A DNA stretch of 64,000 nucleotides from JAAXKN01 sp036261625 (lineage in GTDB: Bacteria > Bacteroidota > Ignavibacteria > Ignavibacteriales > SURF-24). Below, in pieces: positions 1-8,733 of the stretch. Below the pieces are notes generated by a model. It saw nothing but the letters and a program-made list of their open reading frames with translations, did no database searches and was not told the origin of the DNA. The position numbers and the translations under genes are program-made. Each line of letters begins with the position of its first letter. Within the stretch, counting starts at the first letter, position 1. The DNA is taken from positions 104,817-168,816 of the forward strand of contig DATAKL010000004.1 in NCBI GenBank assembly GCA_036261625.1, in the 5' to 3' direction.

Positions 1-265
1 TAAAAGACTGAGCGCTAAGAAGCGTATCCCCCTTGAAAGGAGGCTTATTTACAATTGTCAGATTATTTATGCTGAGCGTAAGGTCGGGGAAGCTCTTAAA
101 CATGTTAAGGCCTGCGCTTTCAAAGTTCAAGACAGCATTAAGCTGCTTATTAGCCTGCTTTTTAACCAGTTCTGCTATCTGATCCTTAAAAAGCATTGGA
201 ACGAACATCATCAGAATAATAATTACGAGCAGGATAATGCTTACGACTGCAAATTTCTTTTTCAT
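1..265 (-). CDS. AsmA-like membrane protein, N-terminal fragment
   Basis: Only the first 88 codons lie in the window; the gene runs off the left edge. The ATG is at 263-265 on the minus strand. The protein starts with a short basic stretch (MKKK) and one hydrophobic helix (about residues 5-26). An amphipathic segment rich in Lys and Gln follows, then a stretch containing FPDLTLSINNLTIVN. A single N-terminal anchor followed by an SFPDLTL-type beta strand is typical of Bacteroidota AsmA-like proteins, which are anchored in the inner membrane, have a large periplasmic part and are linked to lipid transport or outer-membrane homeostasis. The family call rests on this N-terminus only. The downstream partner lies outside the window. 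Confidence 0.65.
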   Translation of the reverse strand, partial: MKKKFAVVSIILLVIIILMMFVPMLFKDQIAELVKKQANKQLNAVLNFESAGLNMFKSFPDLTLSINNLTIVNKPPFKGDTLLSAQSF

Positions 266-345
266 GGATTTAGCCCGAGATTTGTTTTGTAATGCTGGGA
301 ATAATATAATAAAAGAAATAATACTGTTTATATAAAGCCCAAAAG

Positions 346-1146
346 CTATCTTGGAGGCCTGTAATACCTCCTGAGCCAGGCGCTCAGGCCGTCAAGGCCC
401 GGGAAGAGCACACGTTCGGTAATGTTTACTTCATCGAGCTTATCCCTGATTTCCCACTTAAGTTTTGAGGGAATTATGATGCGGAAGAAGAGCTCCGGAT
501 GGCTATCAAGCCATTCATTTAATATAGAACGGGCGCTTGACATAAAGGAGAACAGGGCATACTGATTAATTATACGGTCATCGAATGAAGGGGGTTCAAG
601 AAAAACTACATATTCATCGGCAGTGCCTTTGAGCCTTTCCAGTTCTGAAAGCCCCCGGCAGACCCGTTCAAGCATTTCGCCTGTAAAAACAAGCGAACTT
701 TCTTCTTTCAGCACACTTTTTAATGGACCCGGAAGGAGTTCGTTCGCTTTCATATAGTCCATGCACCATACGGCGCCGTCGTGCTCGTACTTTCTAAGGT
801 CATCCGTAACAAAATGAAGGGCGATGTATGGCGAATATGTCCAGTCCAGAAGCCTCGTAGGAAGCCCGTGGTGCTGTGCCACGGCAAGCCAGTCCCAGAT
901 CAAATCACTGTCGAGGGTTCCTTTTGGCGAATATTTTCTGAAATTCCTGAGCAGGTGGCGTTCCATATCCTCGTACTTGCCGCCGAGCCTCATAAGGCTG
1001 GTCTTAAGATCGTAGTCCCTGTCGGAAAGTCCCCTGAATGCATAAGGGGAGCGGTAGCGCAGGATATTTTCATCCCAGGAGTTCTCGAAGAGGAGTTTCT
1101 GCAGTTCGAGCCAGTTTTTTACGGTTATATCGTTTTTTGTTTTCAT
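346..1146 (-). CDS. FRG domain-containing protein
   Basis: This 266-residue cytoplasmic protein has no signal peptide or membrane segment. It carries the signatures of the FRG domain (named after a conserved Phe-Arg-Gly): AFRGLSDRDYDLKTSL near residues 36-51, and HHGLPTRLLDWTYSPYIALHF near residues 92-112. The biochemical role of FRG proteins is not established to my knowledge; they turn up in accessory regions of many bacteria and phages. It sits alone, with about 80 bp to the AsmA-like gene, and no toxin, antitoxin or defence gene is visible beside it. No good ribosome-binding site precedes the ATG, so the start is less certain than the domain. Confidence 0.8.
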   Translation of the reverse strand: MKTKNDITVKNWLELQKLLFENSWDENILRYRSPYAFRGLSDRDYDLKTSLMRLGGKYEDMERHLLRNFRKYSPKGTLDSDLIWDWLAVAQHHGLPTRLLDWTYSPYIALHFVTDDLRKYEHDGAVWCMDYMKANELLPGPLKSVLKEESSLVFTGEMLERVCRGLSELERLKGTADEYVVFLEPPSFDDRIINQYALFSFMSSARSILNEWLDSHPELFFRIIIPSKLKWEIRDKLDEVNITERVLFPGLDGLSAWLRRYYRPPR

Positions 1147-1233
1147 TGTCTTTTTTGGACCGGGTATTTAAAAACAGCAAACCATATAAATATACTTATT
1201 TTTCCTGATACTATTTACGTATTTGAGGCATAA

Positions 1234-1262
1234 GAAAAAAGCCGCCCTGAATAGGGCGGCTT
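1234..1262 (-). terminator. Rho-independent terminator
   Basis: An 8-bp perfect stem (GCCGCCCT at 1241-1248 with AGGGCGGC at 1253-1260) has a 4-nt loop. On the minus strand it is followed by six T's (1235-1240). It lies just after the small PHA-system gene and ends its transcript before the FRG gene. Confidence 0.85.
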
Positions 1263-1297
1263 AAATTCATTTTCAGGCTTTTTCAGAGGGAACCACC

Positions 1298-1600
1298 TTA
1301 GCTTAAGAGGTTCTCAAGCTTGTTTCTGATGGTACTTTCAATTGTACCTTTGAAGGGCAGGGCCGCCAGAGGAAGATTTCCCTCCACTTCAACCTTGGCA
1401 GGATGAACCGAGAGTTCCCCGTCAACAGCCATCCCCATTGCACGGAAGGAGAAAGCCCCGCGGTTGCCGTTCCAGTTCTCCCTGACATCACTGATCTGGC
1501 TGCCGAACTGGTTCTTCAGGTCGCGGATGAGACCGCTTACGCGCTTTACAGCCTCGCCTTCACCCAGATTATGCGGAACAATTACTTTCATCTTCGACAT
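1298..1600 (-). CDS. polyhydroxyalkanoic acid system family protein
   Basis: This small protein of 100 residues matches what I know of the PHA_gran_rgn family. It has a PHNLGEGEAVKRV segment near the N-terminus, a central GAFSFRAMGMAVDGEL strand pair, and a basic C-terminal helix (IESTIRNKLENLL). Family members are associated with polyhydroxyalkanoate granules or their regulation, but no PHA synthase is visible here. A start four codons upstream (1612) is possible. I prefer the ATG at 1600 because GGAG lies 6 nt before it, inside the longer reading frame. It has its own terminator at 1234-1262. Confidence 0.7.
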   Translation of the reverse strand: MSKMKVIVPHNLGEGEAVKRVSGLIRDLKNQFGSQISDVRENWNGNRGAFSFRAMGMAVDGELSVHPAKVEVEGNLPLAALPFKGTIESTIRNKLENLLS

Positions 1601-1683
1601 TTTAATCTCCATTTAATTCACTTCTTAGTATTTTATGAAAATTTATGCCGTATGAAAAGCTATAATTATTCCCCTTTCGGACT

Positions 1684-3165
1684 TTAACTCTCTAAAGAGA
1701 AATAGGAATTAAATATGTCCTCATAGTTCTCTGGCACGTACTCGCCGCTTTTTTTAACGAGCTTATACTTGCCCGAATACTCACCGCGGGCAACCTTTTC
1801 AACCATTTCTATCAGTTTATCTATATCTTCCATTGTATTATAGCATCCGAAGCTGATGCGCACCAGGCCGGGCATATTTGACTTGTCGCCATCCAAAAGC
1901 TGAGTGCGCCAGCTTTCGGCTTCCTCCCCGCTCAGGTGCAGCAGATGCACCACATATGGATGCGCACAGAAGCATCCGCTTCTTACGCCGATGCCCCCTT
2001 CATAGCCCAGGATAGCAGACAAAAGGAAGTGCGGCACGCCTTCAAGGTTAAAAGGAACAACGCCTACTTTTTCTTCAGCCCTGGCCGGATCGGTCTCCCC
2101 GTAAACCGTTACGCCCGGAATTGACCTCAGGCGTTCGAGGCAGTATGCCGTAAGCACCCTTTCATGCTCTGCAATTCTGTCCATTCCGATTTCCATAAGA
2201 ACTTTTGCCGCGGCAGCCATTGCAACAGCGCCCGGAACGTTCGGGCTTCCGGCTTCATCACGGTCAGGGGTGCCGCCCCAGTAAACCTCATTCTCGGTAA
2301 CCACGTTTACTGTTCCGCCTCCGGAATACTCGGGCTTTCCTTTTAAGAATACTTCCTTTGGACCTACAAGAGCGCCTGTGCCGAAAGGAGCGTACATCTT
2401 GTGCCCTGCCAGCACAACAAAATCCAGATGCTCCGGATCAGTGTCGGGTTTCATATCTATTTTGCGGTGCGGGGCAAGCTGAGCTGCATCTATCAGAATT
2501 CTGGCTCCTGCAGAGTGAGCCTTGCGGGCCAGGCGGTGTATTGGCTGAATGAACCCCGTAACGTTTGAGGCCCCCGTAACACTTACAAGTGCGATACGGC
2601 CTTTATATTCCTCCAGGAGGCGGTCAAAATCCTCCTCGTCAAACCTTCCTTCATAAGTCGCCTTTACGTGCAGGACATGTGCACGGTCGCGCCAGGGGAG
2701 GTCGTTTGAATGATGCTCAAGGCGTGTTGTAATTACAAACTTGTCTTCCGGAATTTCAAGGCGGTAGGAAAGCTTATTTAATACTTCAGTTGTGTTTTTC
2801 CCGAAAATTACCGTATTGGTATTTAGATCTGCGCCCACAAAACGGCCTACAATTTCATGAGCCATGTCGTATGCTGCCGTGCTAAGACGGCTCTTAAAGC
2901 CTGTGCCCCTGTGAACGCTGGAATAGTAAGGCATGAAGTCTTCAATTGCCCTCATTACATCATTTAATGCCGGAGTACTTGCGGCATTATCCAGATTTAC
3001 ATACGGGATTAAACGCCCGTCAAGGATTGGTACCCTGCGGTCGATGCCGAAAATGCGGTCGTGAAGATTAAACGACTCCTCAAGTTTAATAAGTTCATCT
3101 ACTGAATCTGTGAGACCTGTGGAAACTGATGTTTTTTCAGCTTCAGTCTTTTGCGTGCTGTCCAT
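1684..3165 (-). CDS. class V aminotransferase / cysteine desulfurase-like PLP enzyme
   Basis: This 493-residue PLP enzyme has fold-type I class V motifs. NLDNAASTPA near the N-terminus and SSVHRGTG match SufS/CsdA-like proteins. EHHSNDLPWR supplies a PLP-stacking His, VLIDAAQLAPH-type sequence the PLP-binding Asp, and AGHKMYAPFGTG the Schiff-base Lys (K256). The C-terminal half has GVRSGCFCAHPY, where the conserved RSGCFCAHP loop resembles the cysteine-containing loop of desulfurases. It is longer than usual (about 400) because of an N-terminal leader of about 45 residues and a C-terminal tail. No suf or isc partners flank it, so the sulfur acceptor is unknown. GAGG-type Shine-Dalgarno bases precede the ATG. 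The product could also be a selenocysteine lyase or another class V enzyme. Confidence 0.75.
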   Translation of the reverse strand: MDSTQKTEAEKTSVSTGLTDSVDELIKLEESFNLHDRIFGIDRRVPILDGRLIPYVNLDNAASTPALNDVMRAIEDFMPYYSSVHRGTGFKSRLSTAAYDMAHEIVGRFVGADLNTNTVIFGKNTTEVLNKLSYRLEIPEDKFVITTRLEHHSNDLPWRDRAHVLHVKATYEGRFDEEDFDRLLEEYKGRIALVSVTGASNVTGFIQPIHRLARKAHSAGARILIDAAQLAPHRKIDMKPDTDPEHLDFVVLAGHKMYAPFGTGALVGPKEVFLKGKPEYSGGGTVNVVTENEVYWGGTPDRDEAGSPNVPGAVAMAAAAKVLMEIGMDRIAEHERVLTAYCLERLRSIPGVTVYGETDPARAEEKVGVVPFNLEGVPHFLLSAILGYEGGIGVRSGCFCAHPYVVHLLHLSGEEAESWRTQLLDGDKSNMPGLVRISFGCYNTMEDIDKLIEMVEKVARGEYSGKYKLVKKSGEYVPENYEDIFNSYFSLES

Positions 3166-3347
3166 TTAACAACTCCTCTTTCTCAAGCATGCAGCAAAGT
3201 CATGCAATCGATGCAATTATATGTAATCTCTTCCCTTTGGGAATGTTATTCCTTAAAAGGAAAAGGGCGGATTTACTCCTTTCCATTTTTAAATGGCTGT
3301 AATTTTTATAGACAATCTGAACCGTTTTGTACTATGAGACTAAAACA

Positions 3348-3372
3348 TGAGGGGGAAGGCCTTCCCCCCTCA
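3348..3372. terminator. palindromic hairpin after the DUF4870 gene
   Basis: TGAGGGGGAAGG (3348-3359) pairs with CCTTCCCCCCTCA (3360-3372), with one unpaired C and almost no loop. It directly follows the minus-strand DUF4870 gene. The T-tract after it is short (TGTTTT), so termination is plausible but not certain. Confidence 0.5.
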
Positions 3373-3383
3373 GCATAAAATCT

Positions 3384-3764
3384 TCATTTAATAAATCTCA
3401 TAGTAAAAGGATACCTGTAGGATTTACCGTCGTTAGCCTGGACTGAGGCGACAATGATCAGGACCAGCTCAGCAATGCCTAAAAGGATCAGAAGCATAAT
3501 GCCTACTACCAGCAGCATTAAAATCAGGGCAATAAAGATGTAAATTGTCATGGAAATCTGAAAGTTCAGAGATTCCCTCCCCTGATCGTTTACAAAAGGA
3601 GCTGTATCCTTCTTAAGAAGCCAGACAACCAATGGGCCGATAATGTTTCCGAAAGGGATAACAAACATCAGAAGGGCCGATAAGTGACAGAGCATGCCCC
3701 AGAGTTTAGTATCCTTATCCAGTGCTGCATTTTCCACGTGTTCTGCATGTCCAAAAGTTTCCAT
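3384..3764 (-). CDS. DUF4870 family membrane protein
   Basis: This protein of 126 residues has three hydrophobic segments (about 27-50, 70-90 and 90-110). The DUF4870 pattern is present: KLWGMLCHLSALL, then PFGNIIGPLVVWLLKK, then FVNDQGRESLNFQ. Family members are small inner-membrane proteins of unknown function, distantly similar to the Tic20 fold. It stands alone on the minus strand with a GGAG site before the ATG. A perfect 7-bp inverted repeat lies about 115 bp upstream (3878-3894) and could be a regulatory site. Confidence 0.8.
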   Translation of the reverse strand: METFGHAEHVENAALDKDTKLWGMLCHLSALLMFVIPFGNIIGPLVVWLLKKDTAPFVNDQGRESLNFQISMTIYIFIALILMLLVVGIMLLILLGIAELVLIIVASVQANDGKSYRYPFTMRFIK

Positions 3765-3877
3765 CTTACTCTCCTTTAATTGTTTTAACTAACGTTAAAG
3801 GGCGCCGAAAACTCAGATGGCCTAAGAGGGAATGACATATCCCCGGGGCCTGCAAAAAAACACTATTCAGGTATCGC

Positions 3878-3894
3878 AACAAGTATAACTTGTT
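3878..3894. promoter_or_regulatory. inverted repeat upstream of DUF4870 gene
   Basis: AACAAGT-ATA-ACTTGTT is a perfect 7-bp inverted repeat with a 3-bp centre, flanked by a looser GGT/ACC pair. It lies in the 245-bp gap between the DUF4870 gene and the PG0541-type gene. No cognate regulator is evident. Confidence 0.3.
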
Positions 3895-4009
3895 ACCTAG
3901 AAAGTTAATTCAAATAACCTTAGCAAGCAATAATTTAACAAAATAAAAAGGGGACGTATTTTCATTTAACAACCCTTCCACGCAGCTTTCGGGCAGAAGG
4001 TTTGAAACG

Positions 4010-4309
4010 TCAAATAATCTTCTCCAGCGGAACCTGAAACAGACGCGTATAGTCGTCTTTTATCGTGATCCGGGTATTCATCTCTTTTACCAGTTCTGCC
4101 AGGCAATCAAGCTGACATTCATCATCGAATGCGATCATGCGGACATTGTTATAGCCGGGATAGGCCCTCGTGCCCATGTGAGGCATCGTCTTGTGCCCCT
4201 TGCCTTTGACGTTCTCCCACTCGGTATAAAAATCAACTCCGGCCTCCTGCAAGATGGCCGAAATCCTGTCCTCAAAGGTTTCACGGTATACCAGAAATGC
4301 CATTTTCAT
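4010..4309 (-). CDS. PG0541-type transporter-associated P-II-like protein
   Basis: This protein of 99 residues is the last gene of the RND efflux cluster, 108 bp after the pump gene. It begins MKMAFLVYRETFEDRISAIL and contains a glycine-rich middle (VKGKGHKTMPHMGTRAYPGY). It resembles the small ferredoxin-like or P-II-like proteins that accompany RND pumps in Bacteroidota (PG0541-type). The role is unknown; sensing or assembly control of the pump is an inference from its position. The ATG at 4309 has a GGGGGTG site just upstream. A GC-rich hairpin at 4368-4400 separates it from the pump gene and may reduce its expression relative to the pump. Confidence 0.65.
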   Translation of the reverse strand: MKMAFLVYRETFEDRISAILQEAGVDFYTEWENVKGKGHKTMPHMGTRAYPGYNNVRMIAFDDECQLDCLAELVKEMNTRITIKDDYTRLFQVPLEKII

Positions 4310-4367
4310 CTGACACCCCCTGCGGAATTAATTATGAATTTTGAATTATGAATTGCTGAAATAAAGG

Positions 4368-4400
4368 ATTCCGCCGCTGCAGTTTGTGCCGCGGCGGAAT
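4368..4400 (-). terminator. intercistronic GC-rich hairpin between pump and PG0541-type gene
   Basis: ATTCCGCCGC (4368-4377) pairs with GCGGCGGAAT (4391-4400) around a 13-nt loop. On the minus strand it is followed only by CCTTTATTT, so it is a weak terminator or an mRNA-stabilising hairpin at the 3' end of the pump message. Confidence 0.5.
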
Positions 4401-4417
4401 TTAAAGGTAAGATAATA

Positions 4418-7400
4418 CTATTTTTCGAAAGATGCAGGGTTGGGTTCAGCCTCTATTTCTTCCTTGCGCTTCATGAAGGGGAGGAGCTTTAATACCCACC
4501 GGAAAGCTTTTCTGATTGACATGTCGTCTATAATCGTATAAACAACAGGCACAACAAGAAGAGTCAGAATTGTGGAGGTAATAAGACCTCCTATTACTGC
4601 CTGACCCATGGGGGAACGGAACTCGGAGCCTTCACCCATACCAAGTGCCACTGGAATCATACCGAAGATCATGGCAAGCGTTGTCATGAGGATCGGGCGG
4701 AGCCTGGTCGGACCTGCCTGCAGTAGAGCCTCTGTTCTGGACATGCCGCGTTCACGCAGCGTGTTTGTGAAATCGATGAGCAGAATTGCATTCTTGGTCA
4801 CAAGACCCATCAGCATGATTATACCGATCATCGACATGACAGACAGTGAGCTGCCGAATGCAATGAGCGCAAGAACCGCACCTACAATAGCCATAGGCAG
4901 TGAAAGCATGATCGAGAAGGGATAAACAAAGCTTTCAAACTGCATTGCAAGCACGATGTAAACGAACACAATTGCAAGGGCAAGTGAAATAAGTATGTTC
5001 ATGAACGATTCAGCCTGCTGCTGTCCCTGTCCAACTACAGATATTGAATAACCGGCCGGAAGCGGAAGCTTTGATGCCTGTTTCATTGCATCGCCCAAGA
5101 CCTCGCCCATCGGCCTGCCGGAAAGATCCGCATCCACACGTATTTCCCTCTGGCGGTCGTAACGGTTGATCTTCGAAGGACCTACTCCTTCGTAAACATC
5201 TGCAACATCTCCCAGGCGCACATTAATTTTTTCACCCCTGGGACCCATTTTATTGCTCATAATAGACAGGTTCTCGATATCGGCTATCGATTTGCGGTTA
5301 TTTTCCTTCAGACGCACCCTTACGTCGTACTGCTCGTTGCCTTCCTGGTACTTTGTAGCCACATAACCATCCACCATCGAGCGCACCGAAGAAGCCACAG
5401 AAAGAACATTTACTCCCAGGTCCGCTGCCTTGTCGCGGTCGATCTTAACTCGCACTTCAGGCTTGGAAGCTTCCAGCGAAGACTCCACGTCCACGGCGCC
5501 TTTGGTTGAATGCACAATCGATTTAACTTTCTCTGCAATCTCATCTATTTTATTTATGTCTGCACCCCTGACGCTTAATGTAATCGGCTTATCCTGCCCG
5601 CCCGGGCCTCCTTCAACCTTGTAGTTCAGATTTGCACCCGGGAAGTTAATCAGCTCGCTTCTGAGACTGCTTATAATCTCATCCTGGCTTCTCTTGCGCT
5701 CACCTTTCTTTGTAAGCTCAACCAGAATGGTTGCCTTGTTTACAGGAATGTTCGGACCGCCTACTGTTGTAAGAAGATTCGTCACTTCCTTTACATTGCG
5801 GAGCTTGCCTTCAATTACGCGGCACATCTGATCTGTCTGCTCAATTGAGGTTCCGGCCGCGGCATTTACCTGTATTGTAAATTCACCCCTGTCGGTCGAA
5901 GGGAAGAATTCGCTGCCCAGAAAACGCATCATGAACATGCTTCCGAAAAATACAGCAATTGAACCTATTACTACCAATACGCGGTGCTTAAGACCCCAGG
6001 CCAGAGCCGTATGGTATTTTGCATTCAGCCATTCAAATGAATGATTGAAGTAATAGAGCATTCTATGGAGAATGTTACCAGACTTATCTAAATGCTCATC
6101 TTCTTTTTTCAGCCAGCGCGATGAAAGCATCGGTGTGAGCGTAAAGGCCACAAAAAGCGATACAAGCACTGCAACTGAAACTGTTATACCGAACTGATAG
6201 AAAAATCTTCCAACTATACCCGGCATGAATGCCACAGGCACGAATACTGCAACTATGGTAAATGTGGTTGCAAGAACTGCCAGACCGATTTCATTTGTAG
6301 CCGACTTTGCAGCTTCAAGCGGCGTTTCACCCTGGTCTAAGTGACGGTAAATGTTTTCTATAACCACAATGGCATCATCGATCAATAGACCAACAGCAAG
6401 TGACAAAGCCAGAAGCGACATCATGTTAAGCGTAAAGTTCAGAATGTACATCATCATAAATGTTGTTATGATTGATGTCGGCAGAGCAATGGCGCTTATG
6501 ATTGTACTCCTCATGTTTGCAAGGAAGAGATATACAACCAGGACTGCAAGCAGACCGCCGTAGACTATATCAAACAAAACATCGCTTACACTTTCGCGTA
6601 TAAATGTTGAATTATCCTTTGCCGTCGCTACCTTTATATCAGAAGGAATTTCCGACTGCATAGTCTTAAGCTGCTTCTGAACGGCATCGGCAACCTCTAC
6701 CGTATTTGCACCCGACTGCTTCAGGATGTTAAGACCCACGGCAGTTTTTCCATTATATCTGGAAAGGCTGGTTCTGTCCACAGCGGCATCGCTGATCTGC
6801 GCCACTTCGTTCAGCCTTACAATATTACCCGACTTCGAAACGATAATGATCTTTCCAAAGTCTTCAATATTCTGGAATTTACCCATCGTGCGCAATAAGA
6901 GCTGGCGTGAACCCTGGTCGAGGTTTCCGCCCGGGATTTCCACGTTTGAGGCTCCGACGGCCTGAACCACGTCATTAATGGAAAGCGAGTAAGCCTTCAG
7001 CCTTTCCAGATCCACGTCAATGTGGATTTCCCTTTCGGCGCCGCCAATGAGGTCCACCGAACCTACACCAGGCACATTCTCCAGGCGTTTCTTGATTACG
7101 TCTTTTGTAAAGGTTGTCAGCTCTTTTTCGGGACGCTGTCCTGAAACAGTAAGCGTTAAGATCGGCAGACTTGCAGGATCATACCTCTGAATAACAGGCT
7201 CCTTTATGTCTGTCGGAAGCGTGCTTCTTATGGCAGCAACCTTTTCACGAACTTCCTGAGCTGCAGCCTTGCCGTCAGCCTCAAGCTTGAACTGAACAAT
7301 TATTATTGATACGCCTTCCTGCGAGGTGGACTGTATGTGATCCACTCCTGCAACAGGGTTTACGGCATCTTCTATCGGTTTTGTTACGTCCGATTCTATC

Positions 7401-7573
7401 TGCTCCGGACCCGCTCCGGGAAGCACGGTAGTAATTGTGACTACAGGAATATCGACATCAGGATAAAGGTCGACATTCAGTCTCGTGAGGGCAAAAAGCC
7501 CAAGCACGACGAGAGCAAAGATCATCATCGTAGCAAACACGGGACGTTTTATCGAAACATCAGCAAGTTTCAT
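4418..7573 (-). CDS. RND efflux pump, HAE1/AcrB family permease
   Basis: This 1051-residue inner-membrane proton-driven exporter has the usual RND architecture: TM1 at the N-terminus (IKRPVFATMMIFALVVLG), a large periplasmic porter loop, TM2-6, a second loop and TM7-12. The proton-relay acid pair of TM4 is present in LLIDDAIVVIEN (D399, D400). Later motifs include FTLTPMLSSRWL and ILLIDFTNTLRERG. Length and motifs agree with HAE1-type multidrug pumps, but the substrate cannot be read from sequence. It follows the adaptor gene by 21 bp in a TetR-TolC-adaptor-pump operon and would form the tripartite complex with those products. Confidence 0.95.
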   Translation of the reverse strand: MKLADVSIKRPVFATMMIFALVVLGLFALTRLNVDLYPDVDIPVVTITTVLPGAGPEQIESDVTKPIEDAVNPVAGVDHIQSTSQEGVSIIIVQFKLEADGKAAAQEVREKVAAIRSTLPTDIKEPVIQRYDPASLPILTLTVSGQRPEKELTTFTKDVIKKRLENVPGVGSVDLIGGAEREIHIDVDLERLKAYSLSINDVVQAVGASNVEIPGGNLDQGSRQLLLRTMGKFQNIEDFGKIIIVSKSGNIVRLNEVAQISDAAVDRTSLSRYNGKTAVGLNILKQSGANTVEVADAVQKQLKTMQSEIPSDIKVATAKDNSTFIRESVSDVLFDIVYGGLLAVLVVYLFLANMRSTIISAIALPTSIITTFMMMYILNFTLNMMSLLALSLAVGLLIDDAIVVIENIYRHLDQGETPLEAAKSATNEIGLAVLATTFTIVAVFVPVAFMPGIVGRFFYQFGITVSVAVLVSLFVAFTLTPMLSSRWLKKEDEHLDKSGNILHRMLYYFNHSFEWLNAKYHTALAWGLKHRVLVVIGSIAVFFGSMFMMRFLGSEFFPSTDRGEFTIQVNAAAGTSIEQTDQMCRVIEGKLRNVKEVTNLLTTVGGPNIPVNKATILVELTKKGERKRSQDEIISSLRSELINFPGANLNYKVEGGPGGQDKPITLSVRGADINKIDEIAEKVKSIVHSTKGAVDVESSLEASKPEVRVKIDRDKAADLGVNVLSVASSVRSMVDGYVATKYQEGNEQYDVRVRLKENNRKSIADIENLSIMSNKMGPRGEKINVRLGDVADVYEGVGPSKINRYDRQREIRVDADLSGRPMGEVLGDAMKQASKLPLPAGYSISVVGQGQQQAESFMNILISLALAIVFVYIVLAMQFESFVYPFSIMLSLPMAIVGAVLALIAFGSSLSVMSMIGIIMLMGLVTKNAILLIDFTNTLRERGMSRTEALLQAGPTRLRPILMTTLAMIFGMIPVALGMGEGSEFRSPMGQAVIGGLITSTILTLLVVPVVYTIIDDMSIRKAFRWVLKLLPFMKRKEEIEAEPNPASFEK

Positions 7574-7594
7574 ACACTTAATTTCCTTTTTCGT

Positions 7595-8680
7595 TTAGTT
7601 TTGTGAAAGAAGCTTTGAGTCTGTGGAAACTACAACCGGGACCCCGTCTTTCAGATTATTCATGCCTACCTTTGCAACCACTTCACCTGCCTTTAAGCCG
7701 TCGAGCACTTCAATATACTTGTCGTTCTGAAGTCCCAGCTTAACGTTTCTTGTATAAGCCTTGCCCTGTGAAATAACAAATACCTGCGGACCTTTATCAG
7801 CATAAACCACAGCTTCTCTCGGAATTGCAAGTGTGCCTTTCTGCGACGACAAGTCAAGCTGGGCATTGGCAAACATACCGGGCTTGAACCAGGAATTTTT
7901 CACGTTGGGAAAAGAGGCCTTTACCTGGAAAGTGCGTGTATTAAGATCGGCGCTCTTTGAAATTTCAGTTATCTTGCCATTTACAGTTATATCCGGATTC
8001 AGATCTGAATATATTTTAACAGTCTTTCCCAGCGAAACATAAGGAACATCAGCCTCTCCCACGCTCATAATAAGCTTAAGCTGCCCGATTGTTGCTACAG
8101 TCATAATTGGAACCATCGGGGTGGCAAAGTCGCCTATGTTCAGTTTCACACTTGTTACAACACCGCTTATCGGAGTGGTTATTTCAACCGCGTTTTTTGC
8201 GGCGTTAAAGTTCGCCTTTGCAACGTCAAAGGCCATCTGGGTCTGATCTAAAGTCTGGCGCGGAATAGCTCCGCTTTCAAAAAGAGCCTGGGTTCTTTCC
8301 AGTGTTTTCTGCGCATTCTGCATTACCGTCTGAGCCTGTGTGTACTGAGAGGTAACGCCGCCCTTATCGAGTTTTATAACAACCTGACCTGCCCTGACGT
8401 TATCACCAACCTTAACCGGAATATCTACAATTCTCTCGGCCAGCTGCGAGACAATGTTTGCCTGCTTTTCACCCTCAAGTGAGCCGGTATAGGTCTTGCC
8501 GAAAGACATATTGATGTTTTCAACATTGGCAGTTATTACTGAAACCGAGTCCGACTTTTCTTTTCCGGCAGTATTTTTCTCTGCCTCGGCGCTTTTCTTT
8601 CCGCAGCTTGTCAAAACCAGGCTGGAAGCTACGAGCAGGACTGATGTAATTGTCCCGAAATATCTGAACTTACTTTTCAT
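7595..8680 (-). CDS. RND efflux periplasmic adaptor lipoprotein
   Basis: This membrane-fusion protein (361 residues from the preferred start) links the RND pump to the TolC channel. A lipoprotein signal is visible: hydrophobic stretch, then LVLTSCGKK, with Cys as the lipid site. The half-motif of the lipoyl domain (IPVKVGDNVRAGQVVIKLD) and its partner (PISGVVTSVKLNIGDFATP) flank a helical hairpin. Beta-barrel and membrane-proximal domains follow. A start 14 codons upstream (8722) is possible. I chose 8680 because AAGGAG lies 10 nt before it and the signal peptide then begins normally. The gene sits 53 bp after tolC and 21 bp before the pump. Confidence 0.93.
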   Translation of the reverse strand: MKSKFRYFGTITSVLLVASSLVLTSCGKKSAEAEKNTAGKEKSDSVSVITANVENINMSFGKTYTGSLEGEKQANIVSQLAERIVDIPVKVGDNVRAGQVVIKLDKGGVTSQYTQAQTVMQNAQKTLERTQALFESGAIPRQTLDQTQMAFDVAKANFNAAKNAVEITTPISGVVTSVKLNIGDFATPMVPIMTVATIGQLKLIMSVGEADVPYVSLGKTVKIYSDLNPDITVNGKITEISKSADLNTRTFQVKASFPNVKNSWFKPGMFANAQLDLSSQKGTLAIPREAVVYADKGPQVFVISQGKAYTRNVKLGLQNDKYIEVLDGLKAGEVVAKVGMNNLKDGVPVVVSTDSKLLSQN

Positions 8681-8733
8681 TTTTAGAAAACTCCTTTTAT
8701 TTTTAATCTTTATTATTTTCAAAAATCCAAAAA

